Origin: Owenia fusiformis
Taxonomy: Eukaryota > Annelida > Polychaeta > Sabellida > Oweniidae
Length of the DNA: 64,000 nt
Assembly: GCA_903813345.2 (NCBI GenBank)
Contig: CAIIXF020000008.1
Coordinates: 17,158,822 to 17,222,821 of the forward strand
Direction: 5' to 3'
Shown piece by piece: positions 1 to 11,500 of this stretch. Under the pieces are notes generated by a model. The model saw only the letters and a program-made list of their open reading frames with translations, searched no databases and had not been told where the DNA came from. The number at the start of each line of letters is the position of its first letter. The first letter of the stretch is position 1. The position numbers and the translations under genes are program-made.

Positions 1-693
1 ACTTGTTTGTAATTTCAAAAATAGCATGAATCCAAAGATAAAACTAATGAAAAATATCCCTCAATTATATGGTCATTGTCTAATTGTACTGATTATATGA
101 TTTTAAAACTCTATAACTTTCTAAATGCAAGAAAAATAATTCTGAACCCGGAAACTTTCTGATTGATACAGTCTGCAAATATAATTGATCAATATACATA
201 GTACATGTATATAGATTTACATTGTATGATTGTAACACTGGATCTCATATTATAATTTATTTTATTTACCTGGGAACCACATAAAGTGAAGGGGAATAAA
301 CAACAATGTCATGTTGATTACATCCGATCAATAAAGATTTATTTGGAATTCACAAGTATGCGAAAACGTACAGGTTTCTGGCGATTAATGTAACTTAAGC
401 TAAATCAATGCTACAATACAGAAATATATCAGAGAAAAATTTTTCTGTATATTTCAAATTTTTAGAATAGAATTTTAAGTGTTAATCTTTCTTATTCTTC
501 ATGCACTAGTTTGAGGAAACTATCATTTATTTAAAATACCCCAAATATATCCTTGCCTTTGATTTTGGTAGACCATGCCATGTTGTATTACTGCTTTATT
601 GGTAAAATAATTGCTTTTCTTAGGTATAAATCAATTTATTGGTACTTATTTGCTGACTATACGCTCATTTCTGTTTTCAGTTACATTTTACCA
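1..693. other. AT-rich non-coding stretch
   Basis: I see no gene, terminal repeat or recurring family member here. Confidence 0.5.
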
Positions 694-868
694 GTGATCT
701 CCTCAGCATTAAAGCAAGTGGGCGCAGCACCCACCTGAAAATCCATTTGCATTCATTTGATAATGAGAAAAATCATGGAAAATAGGCATATTTTGACCAA
801 TTTTGGTCTTAATTTTGAAAATGAGAATTTTGCGCCCACTTGAGAGAAAAAATCCTGTGGAGATCATT
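694..868. mobile_element. MITE, GCGCCCACTTG family, copy 1
   Basis: A compact element with inverted ends: left TGATCTCCTCAGCATTAAAG then CAAGTGGGCGCAGCACCCAC; right GCGCCCACTTGAGAG... AATCCTGTGGAGATCA. The interior is AT-rich with TTTTGACCAATTTTGG. Related copies lie at 22338-22530, 42339-43260 and, degraded, 46690-46873. Non-coding; superfamily unassigned. Confidence 0.7.
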
Positions 869-1083
869 GATAACTTTGATTCAAAGTTTATTATGCTGCA
901 ATGATAATTTGTGATGTAACATCTAGCAGAGATTAAACCATAATACCCAGAATTGATTAAATCTATTGATCGCGTTGAAATTCATATTATTGCATAATAT
1001 ATACTAGAAAGAGCATCTCTTAGGAAATTAGATTTTTTGAGTTTTGTGTAGCTTGTAACTACACCCTACTGGCTAGTCTCTTC

Positions 1084-1503
1084 ACCCTCTGACTCTGTGT
1101 TCAGAGTCTAGTTATAAACTACCCTCTGCCTAGAATAGACTTTATTACAACAGCTTAGCAGCCCCGCCTCTAAGACTGGTACCCATGATAGCTTCGTCTT
1201 CACTCTTTCAGTTTGCAATAAATCTCTTATCTCACTGAGCCAATCAGAATTTGTCGTCAAAATACGGACGATTTTCTATATGGCCATTTTCTATGGCAGC
1301 ACCGCATAATTAATGAGCACGTATTTAGCATGCGTTCCTTCCACTTCGCTGATTGGTTGAGAAAGGGTCAGCGTGGTAGATTTGGAATGATTTATTAACC
1401 GGGGCTGTCACAGGCACCTATCTTTGAGGTGGGGCTGCTATACTGTAATATAGTCTATACTAGGCAGAGGGTAGTTTATGACTAGACTCTACGCGCAGGG
1501 TAG
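1084..1503. mobile_element. Foldback derivative of the TACCCT family
   Basis: A 420-bp element whose two ends are inverted copies of each other over about 50 bp (GAGTCTAGTTATAAACTACC on the left matches the reverse complement of the right end), each carrying CCTCTGCCTAG. The interior holds the core seen in the complete copy at 47378-47763 (GCAGCCCCGCC, CTTCGTCTTCACTCTTTCAG, GCTGATTGGTTGAGAAA) in the opposite orientation. One family end is therefore replaced by an inverted copy of the other. No target duplication was found. Confidence 0.75.
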
Positions 1504-2093
1504 CCTTATACAAGCCAGAAAAGCTATCAGCACTTTGTCAAATCTGAGAACAGCCCCTGGTTTGTAAGTATTACTTTATAAAGTTTTTATTACATCATGA
1601 TTAAATAACACATCTTTAGTTAGCCATATCATAGATGCTTGATTGTTCTTAAGTAGAGAGGTTCAGATCTTTAAATCATCCCCATTTGTCTCTATAATAC
1701 ATTGACGTCATAACACATTTAATCTCAGTTATGGTCTATGAATATTGATTCTGATTACAGACTCTTTTCTACTAAAACACAGCATAGGATATCAAGCATA
1801 TAATATGTTATTTGTTGGAAAAAGTCACCACATATTACTATACGGATTAGAGGATTCATAATTTGATTTGCCGACTCTGTAATGATATTGAAGTAAGTGA
1901 AAATGAAAAATGGAGAAATAATGATCTTCTAGATGAAATAAATCATGCATTTATATATTCATTTTTACTCGTTTATCATTTTCTCAGCCTTGTATTCAAA
2001 AATGGAGAATTTGGAAAAATTTTATATAGGATTCCTATTTTTGATTTCAAACTTGAAACATTTTATTTAGCTAGGATGCCTATCTTGCAAGGT
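1504..2093. other. AT-rich non-coding stretch
   Basis: A 78-codon frame (1863-2099) runs into the edge of the 49-bp array; nothing protein-like or exon-like in it. No other feature seen. Confidence 0.45.
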
Positions 2094-2549
2094 GTGTGAT
2101 CTCAAACTTTGAGGCATTATGATGTCAAACAATGTGTCTGGGGATATGCATTTTGGAGCTTTTCAGGCATTAAAATCTCAAATAATGTGAGGATGTGTGT
2201 TTTTACACTTTTGAGGCTTTGTGATCTCAAATAATGTGAGGATGTGTGTTTTTACACTTTTTAGGCATTGTGATCTCAAATAATGTGAGGATGTGTGTTT
2301 TTACACTTTTTAGGCGTTTTGATCTCAAATAATGTGAGGATGTGTGTTTTTACACTTTTTAGGCGTTTTGATCTCAAATAATGTGAGGATGTGTGTTTTT
2401 ACACTTTTGAGGCATTTTGATCTCAAATAATGTGAGGATGTGTGTTTTTACACTTTTGAGGCATTGTGATCTCAAATAATGTGAGGATGTGTGTTTTTAC
2501 ACCTTTGAGGAGTTTTGATCTCAAATAATGTGAGAATGTGTGTTTTTAC

Positions 2550-3624
2550 TAGAGGTGTGAATTTTTAATCGATCATCGATTAATTGATTGACACACATTT
2601 AATCGAATAAGATTCTTATTACTCAATTAACTGATTCTCAAAAAGTTAATCTTCAATATCCCGCCGCGAGTAAGCTTACGTGACGTCACTGACTGATTGA
2701 GCAGTGAATGTCAGGTTGCCACGCCAAGCTCAAACTACCAAACAAACTAATTACCCTAAGACTGACGCTTACCCGTGACCGTTGTTGTTTTTGAGTTTAA
2801 TACTAATCCAATACATCCCATTGGTTTATTCAGTAGAAGTACAGTGTATTTTATTCAGCTCAGAAGCGGTCGAAAAATGGCGACAACACCAGGAAAAAGA
2901 AGTTAGGTCTATGTATGGAAGTACTTCAACAAAGAAGACGATGATCGCGTCAAATGTGTGCTCTGCAATACTAAATACAAATATTCAAACAGTACATGTA
3001 CTCTAAGCTACCACTTGTCAAATGCACACGGAGAAACTCCGAAAATAAATACTCCGACGTCGCCAATAACTTCATTTCTAGTCAGAAAGTCGGGACCCAT
3101 TTCTAAACTTGCCGCTGAAGATATCACTAATAAAATTGTCAATATGATTGTGGTCGACCTTCGTCCGATATCACTTGTAGAAGGGTGAGGCTAATGGGAC
3201 ATTTACGCCCAGGGTACGATGTACCGAAGCGCAAAACAATAACTCGTCGCCATTTTCATCACAGACCCCTGGTTCCATTTAAGTTTCACCCACAATGCAA
3301 TGCGTGATAACGAAAAAAGTAAATATTGAAATAGAATCTTTTATTGTAAAAATCGTCTGAAATACAGAAATATATACCTTGATACTACCAATACACCTGA
3401 ATGGGAATTTACAAGGAAAACTTGAGAACTGGTGAGTGAAAATAACTCTCGAATTATCGATTTATCGCCCACAAGAAAGTTGCCGAAAAATCAAGTTTGT
3501 GTCAGATTAGATATCCATCCCATGCATACTTTATCAGTTTCTGTTGGGGTCGATTAACCGATGATTAATCGATTAATATGTTTCGTCGATCGATTAAGTA
3601 ATGTGCCATCAGTGCACACCTCTA
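2550..3624 (+). mobile_element. hAT (ZBED-type) DNA transposon, internally deleted
   Basis: The ends are the perfect inverted repeats TAGAGGTGTG and CACACCTCTA, flanked by an 8-bp target duplication GTTTTTAC (2542-2549 and 3625-3632). The target is a unit of the 49-bp minisatellite, so the empty site is known from neighbouring units. Next to both ends are repeated ATCGAT/ATTAATCGAT subterminal motifs, as is usual for hAT transposase binding regions. The element keeps only the BED zinc-finger part of its transposase (see 2877-3188); the RNase H-like catalytic core and dimerisation domain are absent, so it is non-autonomous. Confidence 0.9.
2877..3188 (+). pseudogene. BED zinc-finger fragment of hAT transposase
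   Basis: A single frame runs from ATG at 2877 to TGA at 3188. It begins MATTPGKRS, has one in-frame TAG, then reads VWKYFNKEDDDRVKC followed by VLC and, after about 15 residues, HLSNAH. This is a BED finger: the aromatic W-x-Y/F start, C-x2-C, and H-x4-H. After it come AAEDITNKIVNMIVVDLRPI and SLVEG, the usual start of the hAT transposase body after the finger, then the frame ends. The rest of the transposase is missing. The single early stop and the truncation show it is dead, although the finger itself is intact. Confidence 0.85.
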
Positions 3625-4182
3625 GTTTTTACACTTTTGAGGCGTTGTGATCTCAAATAATGTGAGGATGTGTGTTTTTACACTTTTTAGGCGTTGTGAT
3701 CTCAAATAAAGTGAGGATGTGTGTTTTTTACTCTTTTGAGGCATTGTGATCTCAAATAATGTGAGGATGTATGTTTTTACACTTTTGAGGCGCTGTGATC
3801 TTAAATAATGTGAGGATATGTGTTTCTACACCTTTGAGGCATTGTGATCTCAAATAAAGTGAGGATATGTGTTTTTACACTTTTGAGGCATTGTGATCTC
3901 AAATAATGTGAGGATATGTGTTTTTACACTTTTGAGGCATTGTGATCTCAAATAATGTGAGGATGTGTGTTTTTACACCTTTGAGGCATTGTGATCTCAA
4001 ATAATGTGAGGATATGTGTTTTTACACTTTTGAGGCATTGTGATCTCAAATAATGTGAGGATATGTGTTTTTACACTTTTGAGGCATTGTGATCTCAAAT
4101 AATGTGAGGATGTGTGTTTTTACACTTTTAAGGCGCTTTGATCTAAAATAATGTGGAGATCAGCAAAGATGTCATCTCAATA

Positions 4183-4290
4183 CATAAGGGTTATATACTG
4201 GGAGGTTTTGGATACAGGGTTTATCCCAAGGGAAATATGTGTATCTCCCGAGGGACCGCAATCCAAACCGACCGTACATAACAGATGTGT
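4183..4290. repeat. Half copy of the palindromic TGGATACAGGG element
   Basis: The stretch GGGAGGTTTTGGATACAGGG and the following TCCCGAGGG, with AATCCAAACCGACCG at its end, matches the reverse complement of the hairpin element at 25468-25570 and its flank (CCCTGTATCCAAAACCTCCC). This copy has lost much of the symmetry. It directly follows the 49-bp array. Confidence 0.65.
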
Positions 4291-4961
4291 TTCATACCTA
4301 CTGAGGTTCTAGGTACATCATACCTTATAAAGATCCAAAATTCCAAAACATACTTAAGGTAGGACGTTTTCATGGTCTTAAAGTCTGCGAGATTTTCAGA
4401 AAATTTGAAAAAAGTAATTTGAAAAGAAATTGAAAGAAAAAAAATTTGTATCCTAGGGTTCTCCCCCCTCTGATGGAATATACAAAAAGCATGTCACGAA
4501 TAGTTGATCTAAATTAGTATGAGTTTTAGTATGTGGATCAGAGGAAAATACCAAAGAGGATATCAGAATCATTTGACAGATGAGCAAAGAGGCAGTCTAA
4601 GATCAAATTGAATTTGTGAGAGAACCATCACTTTTTTACTGACATACGACTCCGCCAGGCCTAATAGGTAATGAGTTTTATGGAAATATCTTCACTGACA
4701 TTTATAAAGCTGTTGGTTTAGATTCTCATATATTTTTCAGGGTTCTTACTTTAGGAGATTCGTAATTGAATCAGTTCAGTTACGTCTTTCCTGTGATATA
4801 TGTTTCTGTAGTAGGCTGTAGAGAATAACCAAGTGATTTGGGAAATGAAATGTTTAATATGAGTCTAGGAAATATTTATATTTTGGTTGAAATACTGTCA
4901 TTGGTCATTCATTGAAAATCATATTTATTATTTATTTCATACATTTTTATTGGTATATTGA

Positions 4962-5090
4962 TTGGCTCCAACTGTTCGTCAGTTGATGTTTGCCATTTGA
5001 TGTTTTGCAGTTGGCATTCGTTGGTTGCCATCTGTAACAAAGGGCATGTGGTGACATTTTGAATGTTAATGCCTTGTACATTGTTGTGTT
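4962..5090 (+). repeat. Dispersed repeat DR1 (ends in GTGGTGACATTTTG), degraded
   Basis: A family recurring across the window. The typical order is GTCACCACC-spacer-GTGGTGACATATTG (a small hairpin), TCCAACTTTTTTGTGGATGG, a run of TTGGCATTTGGTG-like words, then GTAACAAATGGCAGGTGGTG and ACATTTTGCATGTTAATGCC. This copy keeps the second half (ATCTGTAACAAAGGGCATGT onward). No tRNA-like A/B boxes and no open frame were seen; the class is unknown. Confidence 0.6.
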
Positions 5091-5611
5091 GTTACATTTG
5101 AGGAAGTTCAGACCATGTTAATGATCGTGGCTTTCTCGGAATCAAGACCATGGCAACCCAAAGGCAATATACGTTTTGAATTTTATTCGATCTTAATAAA
5201 ATACCAATCTTCGTGAAACATTCAGATGGATGATAACTGTGACTTTTAGCATATTTTATGTTGCCTTATTACTCCAGAGCACCATAATAACAAAATACTT
5301 GGTCAGCTTGACTCAAAATTGGCTAATAACCCAATAGAATTCATTCCTCGTGGAGTCTGGAACAGATATATCTGAAGTAATTATACTGACAAAGAATACT
5401 TATATTATAGATACTGTATTGTGAAGCTGTCAGTCTGTCTGACTGTCTGGGGAATATGTTAGACAATAAGACAGACAAGGTAAATGGCCATGGGTGGCTG
5501 AGAGGCTTTCTTTTGGGAGATGAATTAGCATAGTTGGTGTGGTTAGCTACTTTAGCATTACTTTCTAGCATGCACTAAATGATGTAGGGTTACACCTATT
5601 ATACATTATTT

Positions 5612-6662
5612 CAAGTTGGGTGCAAATTTAAACTGATATGCAAGTTAGGGGACTGACATTGATGCAATGATGCACCTGTATGCAAGTTAGATGCAAGTTT
5701 AAACTGATATGCAATTTAGGTAGCCTTGATGCAATGATGCAGGTTTATACCTATATTCAAGTCATGTGCAAGTCTGAACTGATATGCAATTTAGGTAACC
5801 TTGATGCAATGATACTGGTTTATACCTATATTCAAGTCATGTGCAAGTCTGAACTGATATGTAATTTAGGTAACCTTGATGCAATGATGCTGGTTTATAC
5901 CTATATTCAAGTCATGTGCAAGTCTGAACTGATATGCAATTTAGGTAGCCTTGATGCAATGATGCAGGTTTATACTTATATTCAAGTCATGTGCAAGTCT
6001 GAACTGATATGCAATTTAGGTAACCTTGATGCAATGATGCTGGTTTATACCTAAATTCAAGTCATGTGCAAGTCTGAACTGATATGCAATTTAGGTAACC
6101 TTGATGCAATGATGCTGGTTTATACCTATATTCAAGTCATGTGCAAGTCTGAACTGATATGCAATTTAGGTAACCTTGATGCAATGATACTGGTTTATAC
6201 CTATATTCAAGTCATGTGCAAGTCTGAACTCACTGGCGGATCTGGGGGGGGGGGGGGGGGGGGGGGGGGGCCCAGGGGCCTGGGCCCCCCCCCTCTTGGG
6301 TGGGCCCAGAAAAAAAAAATTGTGCCCAAAAAAAATTTTGAGCCAAAAAAGGCTTTAAGGCCCCAAAAAGTAGGCCTTTTAGGTCTTAAATTGGCCTTCT
6401 AAGGCCTTGTTTTTTAATTTTAGGCCAAATTTTGAAGAAAATGGGCCTCAAAATTTCAAAATTTGGGCCCACTTTTGGGTTTTTGGGGCCCAAAATTTTT
6501 TTCCGCGCAAGCGCGTACATTTTTTTCTCGGACCACAAGTTTGGGCCCCCCCCCCTTGTTGGTTCCCAGATCCGCCCCTGGAACTGATATGCAAGTTAGG
6601 CAACCTTGATGCAATGATGCAGATTTACTCCTATGCAAGTGTAAACTGATAAGCAAGTTAGA
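5612..6662. repeat. 75-bp minisatellite, split by an insertion
   Basis: About eight full units plus degraded edge copies, built on GTCATGTGCAAGTCTGAACT, GATATGCAATTTAGGTAACC and TTGATGCAATGATGCTGG. Period 75 bp (unit starts at 5761, 5836, 5911). Because 75 is a multiple of three, one frame stays open through the array and yields a 25-residue repeat; this is a by-product of the period, not evidence for a gene. A 350-bp element interrupts it at 6231-6580. Confidence 0.93.
6231..6580. mobile_element. Non-autonomous hAT-like element with 5-bp duplication
   Basis: Inverted ends CACTGGCGGATCTGGG and CCCAGATCCGCCCCTG, flanked by GAACT on both sides (6226-6230, 6581-6585). Neighbouring 75-bp units read CTGAACTGATATG, so the 5-bp duplication is certain. 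Just inside the left end is a G run of nearly 30 bases, then C runs and GGCCC/AAAA-rich sequence. No coding capacity. CAG...CTG-type ends with short duplications fit hAT-like elements with 5-bp targets; the superfamily is an inference. Confidence 0.85.
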
Positions 6663-7085
6663 TGACCTTAAAGCAATAGTGATATGACATGCTTCGGGTT
6701 TATAAACCGCAATAAGCATTCAAGTCCCACACTTCAAAAATTAGTCACAAACACAACTGAATTAGAAAATAAATAATTTCCCAAGATGCTGCTTTTGTGC
6801 TAAATGGCAATAGACATTGCAAGAATGAAAACCATAATGTTGGGAATAGATATCACATAGCTATATCACTAGATAATATCAGTTTTATATGATACAAGGT
6901 CCTGTTTTTATATCAGAGGATTTATTTATGTTAGAAATGTCAGGGTGGTTTTGAGTGAGAAAAATATAAGACTGGGTTGGAACTTTAGATATAGGTAGAT
7001 GCTTAAGGATGCGTGGTAAACAACTCCTTCCGCCTTAATTTTGCTCAAGTCTTGTGTGACTAGACTGAAGCAGTAAGGCCATTAA

Positions 7086-7293
7086 GAAGTAGATTCTTTG
7101 TTTTGCGTCCTCGTAAAATCCAAATCATGCAAAATAAAAAAATTCAGAATTGTTTGCTCGGTAATATATACATTTTATGGGTACAAAAAGGGATGACATA
7201 CCAATTCGCAGTGATTACAAACACCATTTCTGATTGTGATCGAATCTGATTAAATTATGCAAGAAAGGAGACGCAAAACAAAGAATCTACTTC
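7086..7293. mobile_element. Short MITE with about 26-bp inverted ends
   Basis: GAAGTAGATTCTTTGTTTTG plus CGTC on the left and its reverse complement (GACG CAAAACAAAGAATCTACTTC) on the right enclose about 155 bp of AT-rich DNA with no ORF. The symmetry decays outward over another ten bases. The target duplication is not clear. Confidence 0.65.
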
Positions 7294-7565
7294 TTATTGC
7301 CTAAACATCGCCAAATGTAATTTTGACTTTGTGTAGAATTACGCAATGTCTGATTTTTCCAGAATAGCCTTTTTGTCTATATATTTATGGGGATGTTCTG
7401 ATTAGAAGCTCAGTTTCTCTAAATTGAGTGTCACAGTAGCTATGATAAGTGTTTAGAAGAACAATTGAGAAAAATAGACTGAGTTAATCTAATAAAATGA
7501 CAATGACATATATTCAATCTTCTCAGATTTCCCTCTATAGAAAATTAGAATGTATCTTTTGCTCA

Positions 7566-7690
7566 GACTTTTGATTGTTTCTTATGTTACCTTCTATGTC
7601 CCTGCCATATGGTTCAAATGTTTGGCAGTCATTATTCTACATCTGTAACAAATGGCAGGTAGTGACATTTTACAAGTTAATGCCTAGTTA
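7566..7690 (+). repeat. Dispersed repeat DR1, partial copy
   Basis: Contains TTATGTTACC near its start and ATCTGTAACAAATGGCAGGT then AGTGACATTTTAC and AATGCCTAGTTA at its end, matching the DR1 family; the hairpin half is degraded. Confidence 0.55.
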
Positions 7691-8832
7691 TTATGTATAT
7701 TGTGATAATAAAGCTGTGGGTCCCTCTTAAATTGAAAAAAACAATATGTTAGAGGGAAGGATACGCTAGTTGGTACCTTCCTGGTAATAAAGCCATCTTA
7801 AACTGACATTATGCCTCTGACATTGACAATACACGGATCAATTCCAGGTGTGAACGATTCATAACATGAACATTATTGGAATTTCCGTTATTGGACGCAT
7901 TCATTTAGAACGAAGTATGTATTATAAAGCAAAGTATATCAGATATTGGTATTATTTTCACTTAACAATGTTTATGAATTCTGGCTTGGGTTTATGTTCG
8001 CTTATCTAAAGTTCATGTTATTTGTTTCATTAGCAAATTGGAGTCGTTCCTGCCATTCAGGATGTATGTGTTAGTGGAGAAATCTCATAAAACCATTCTC
8101 ACATCCAATTACTCATACATAATGAATGTATGGTATTGATTGTTCTCAGGTCATGTTATGTGCCATGGTTTCTTGGAATCTGCATCAGTATACAGAGCGA
8201 TCCAGATATAACGTCAAATACAATGTCTGTATATTTTTAGACCCCAGATTTTTAGCGGTATTGTGACTACTTTTTTTCGCGGTATGGCGACTACTTCTCC
8301 CCTATGTGAGATCAGAGATATCCTATTAGTATACTTTTCAACATACTTCTTAAGATTATCTTGCTATTTTAATCCCAATATTTATTTCTAAAAGGTTTGT
8401 GACAACCTATTCCTTGCTTGTATCCAGTTTTATGCATTTTCTCAAGAGTTTTACCACAAATAATGTGACAAAAATGTAAAATTATACTTCGGAAAAAAAC
8501 ACTTTAGACTCCGGAAAAGCTATTAGACTCTGGAGCAAGAGGGTCTTAAGACATTAGAATTTCGGAGAATCTCCGTTGTCTAAAAGCCTAGTGAGAACAC
8601 TGAATATTGAGGGGCAATGGTCAATATTGAGGTGTATTACATACCTAGCGAAGCATTTGTATGGAAGTCAATGGGAAAGTTAGCGAGCTATATCCACCGA
8701 TATTGCCCGATTACCCCGATATAGCCCGCTTACCTCGTTTTGATATTAGATTTCTTTAATAACCATGATAATATCATGACGTCACGTCATTAATACAAAG
8801 TAACCATGGGAACAAAGGCATGTAATACATCA
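7691..8832. other. No supported feature
   Basis: AT-rich sequence with local words such as AGACTCCGGAAAAGC/AGACTCTGGAGCAAG and two GCGGTAT...GACTACTT copies near 8255-8295. No ORF, terminal repeat or family match recognised. Confidence 0.4.
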
Positions 8833-8944
8833 GTTATGTCACTATGACGTGAAATATGCCTTCGTTCTTGCCCAAATATAGAGCCTCCCAAGGTCGGCCT
8901 ATATTGGGAGAACTCAGGCATATTTCACGTCATAGTGACATAAC
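8833..8944. repeat. Palindrome with 29-bp perfect arms
   Basis: The left arm at 8833-8861 (GTTATGTCACTATGACGTGA then AATATGCCT) is the exact reverse complement of 8916-8944. The spacer is also partly symmetric (CCCAAATATAGAGCC / GGCCTATATTGGG). A diverged second copy lies at 31570-31673, so this is a mobile family, not a chance hairpin. Confidence 0.85.
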
Positions 8945-9337
8945 CTCTAAATATAAGTATTTAATTTAATGAAATCTGAAGCATTAAAACCTGTTAAGAT
9001 TATTGACAGATTCACTCCTACCCAGCATATCTATTCATAAATTTTAGTAGTCAATTAGATGATTGCCAAGTTCTTTTTTATGAGCGAAGGTTGATGTTGT
9101 GTAATATATTTCCAGAGGGTAAGAGGTCATTAAAGTACTTAAGATTATCAAGTTCCCAAGTTCTCAGCTGATTGACTCAGTCCCATCGATATTCTTGTTT
9201 TATATGATACAGTTATATTGATTTACAAAAGTGTAGCCATTTATAGTTGTCAGTCTTATGTTATGGCCCAGGGGTGCAGTTTGGCGGCGCTGTGCTTATG
9301 TTCTCTGACATGTTTATATTTCAGTGTATCCCGACCC

Positions 9338-9668
9338 GTACTCTTTGCATTTGTTCAGCTTCACTTCTTAGAAGAGAGTTTGTCTTCACTCTTTCAGTTT
9401 AAATAGACCTCTGAATCCACCAAGCCATTCAGATTTTGTCATCGAAATACGAACGACTTTATATATATGGTCAATCGCATAGTTAATGAACACGCAGTTA
9501 GCATTTGTACCTTCCAGCTCGTTGATTGGTTGGGAAAAGGTCAGCGCTATAGGTTTCAAATGATTTATTACCTGGACTGTCATGGGCACCAGTCGTGGGG
9601 TAGGGCTGCTAAACTGTGATATAGTCTTTTCTAGGCAGAGGGTAGATATTAATTAGATATGCAGGGTG
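9338..9668. mobile_element. TACCCT-family MITE, diverged copy
   Basis: Runs from TACTCTTTGCATTTGTTCAG through CTTCACTTCTTAGAAGAGAG, GTCTTCACTCTTTCAGTTT, CCAGCTCGTTGATTGGTTGG and TTCTAGGCAGAGGGTAGA to TGCAGGGTG. It is in reverse orientation relative to the complete copy at 47378. Non-coding. Confidence 0.7.
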
Positions 9669-10165
9669 CCTTGCTCATCTTATTGTTGTTTAATGTATGG
9701 TAATGATTATGAAAGGCAATGTTTGTGAGTAATATATAAGACTGTTGTGCCATTATATGAGAGATGAATAATAGGGTTCAGTTTATGGGTTACATAATAC
9801 ACTTGAAGTTTCTATTAATTTCTTGTAAACATTTTGTAATATAATAACATGATAAGCAGTATAAACAAAACAGAACTAAACCCTACAAACAATATCAACC
9901 CATTGATCTGTTTTACCCGTCAAGACAAGACTCAATGCTCTATATTCAAAGTCTATCAAAACTCAAAGTCTATCAAACAAAGAAGATAGCATACCATATT
10001 TGGAGTTAATTTGGTGTATATATCAACTCAATTAAAGCAAATTAAATGATTTTTGTACTTTTCCAAATAGTTATTGATAATCCCCCTCGTAAATCAAGAA
10101 ACTCCAAATCAAGATCATGGGCTTAGTTTGTGGTCCTTCAAAGCTGAAAGGTTGCTGGTATAAGA

Positions 10166-10992
10166 CTTGAAAATATCTCGAATCAAAGAATAAAGCCAAA
10201 AAGCCAATCATATGTTAATGATGAGTTGAAAATATCCCGAATCAAAGAATAAAGCCAAAAAGCCCATCATATGTTAATGATGAGTTGAAAATATCCCGAA
10301 TCAAAGAATAAAGCCAAAAAGCCAATCATATGTTAATGATGAGTTGAAAATATCCCGAATCAAAGAATAACGCCAAAAAGCCCATCATATGTTAATGATG
10401 AGTTGAAAATATCCAGAATCAAAGAATAAAGCCAAAAAGCCCATCATATGTTAATGATGAGTTGAAAATATCCCGAATCAAAGAATAAAAGCCAAAAAGC
10501 CCATCATATGTTAATGATGAGTTGAAAATATCTGGAATCAAAGAATAAAGCCAAAAAGCCCATCATATGTTAATGATGAGTTGAAAATATCCCGAATCAA
10601 AGAATAAAGCCAAAAAGCCCATCATATGTTAATGATGAGTTGAAAATATCCCGAATCAAAGAATACAGCCAAAAAGCCCATCATATGTTAATGATGAGTT
10701 GAAAATATCCCGAATCAAAGAATAAAGCCAAAAAGCCCATCATATGTTAATGATGAGTTGAAAATATCCTGAATCAAAGAATAAGCCAAAAAGCACATCA
10801 TATGTTAATGATGGTTTGAAAATATCCCGAATCAAAGAATAAAGCCAAAAAGCCCATCATATGTTAATGATGAGTTGAAAATATCCTGAATCAAAGAATA
10901 AAGCCAAAAAGCCCATCATATGTTAATAATGAGTTGAAAATATCCCGAATCAAAGAATAAAGCCAAAAAGCCCATCATATGTTAATGATGAC
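10166..10992. repeat. 59-bp minisatellite, about 14 copies
   Basis: Unit GTTGAAAATATCCCGAATCA, AAGAATAAAGCCAAAAAGCC, CATCATATGTTAATGATGA; starts at 10225 and 10284 give the 59-bp period. Copies are nearly identical (C/T and A/C single changes, one extra A), which points to recent amplification or homogenisation. The unit contains the palindrome CATATG and TCAT...ATGA symmetry. It has no lasting open frame. Confidence 0.95.
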
Positions 10993-11353
10993 TTGTAAAC
11001 GAGGCAACTAGAAACAGCGCATATATATCATGTATAATAGCACCAATAAATGTTAAATATGATTAATTCTGCGTCATTCTGATAATATAAATGTGGTTGC
11101 AGTTGTAAAGTAGTTTTTGTGATCAATATAGAATGTATTACTAGATGATTTAAAGAAGTAGTTCTGGTAGACTTGTCTTTGGTTCACAGATTATCCTTTG
11201 AGCAAGAAAGTATCTGGGAGAATCTGTCTCAGAAAGGCTTCATACTCGACTATGCTGATTTTACCCCTTGTTTTACTTATCATTGCTGTATTGTACATGT
11301 AAATTGATGATGGTAAGTGAAATAACTTATTGACTAGTATATTTTCAATTTAT

Positions 11354-11500
11354 TTTATGTCACCACCAGAAGACAGAAGTGGTGACATATTGTTATATTT
11401 TCTAACTTTTTTTGTGGATTGTGTTCAGGGTCAACATTCAGAGGTGTTGTTTACAGCAGATGGCAAATTCTGCATGTTAGTAGTGCCTTGTTTTAGATAT
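11354..11500 (+). repeat. Dispersed repeat DR1, 5' half
   Basis: TTTATGTCACCACCAGAAGA followed by CAGAAGTGGTGACATATTG, which can form a GTCACCAC/GTGGTGAC hairpin, then TAACTTTTTTTGTGGATTGT and a partial tail (CAGATGGCAAATTCTGCATG, TTAGTAGTGCCTTGTT). Confidence 0.6.

Larger units (their letters stand above)
2094..4156. repeat. 49-bp minisatellite, split by a hAT insertion
   Basis: About 20 copies of a 49-bp unit built around GTGATCTCAAATAATGTGAG and a following GTTTTTACACTTTTGAGGC. The period is read directly, for example from starts at 2221 and 2270. Roughly nine copies lie left of the hAT element at 2550 and eleven right of it; the outermost copies are the most diverged. No open reading potential. 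Confidence 0.93.

Noticed and set aside
5680-6402. Open frames of 124 and 112 codons with a 25-residue repeat
   Set aside because: They stay open because the minisatellite period (75 bp) is a multiple of three; the second runs straight into the G-run of a transposon.
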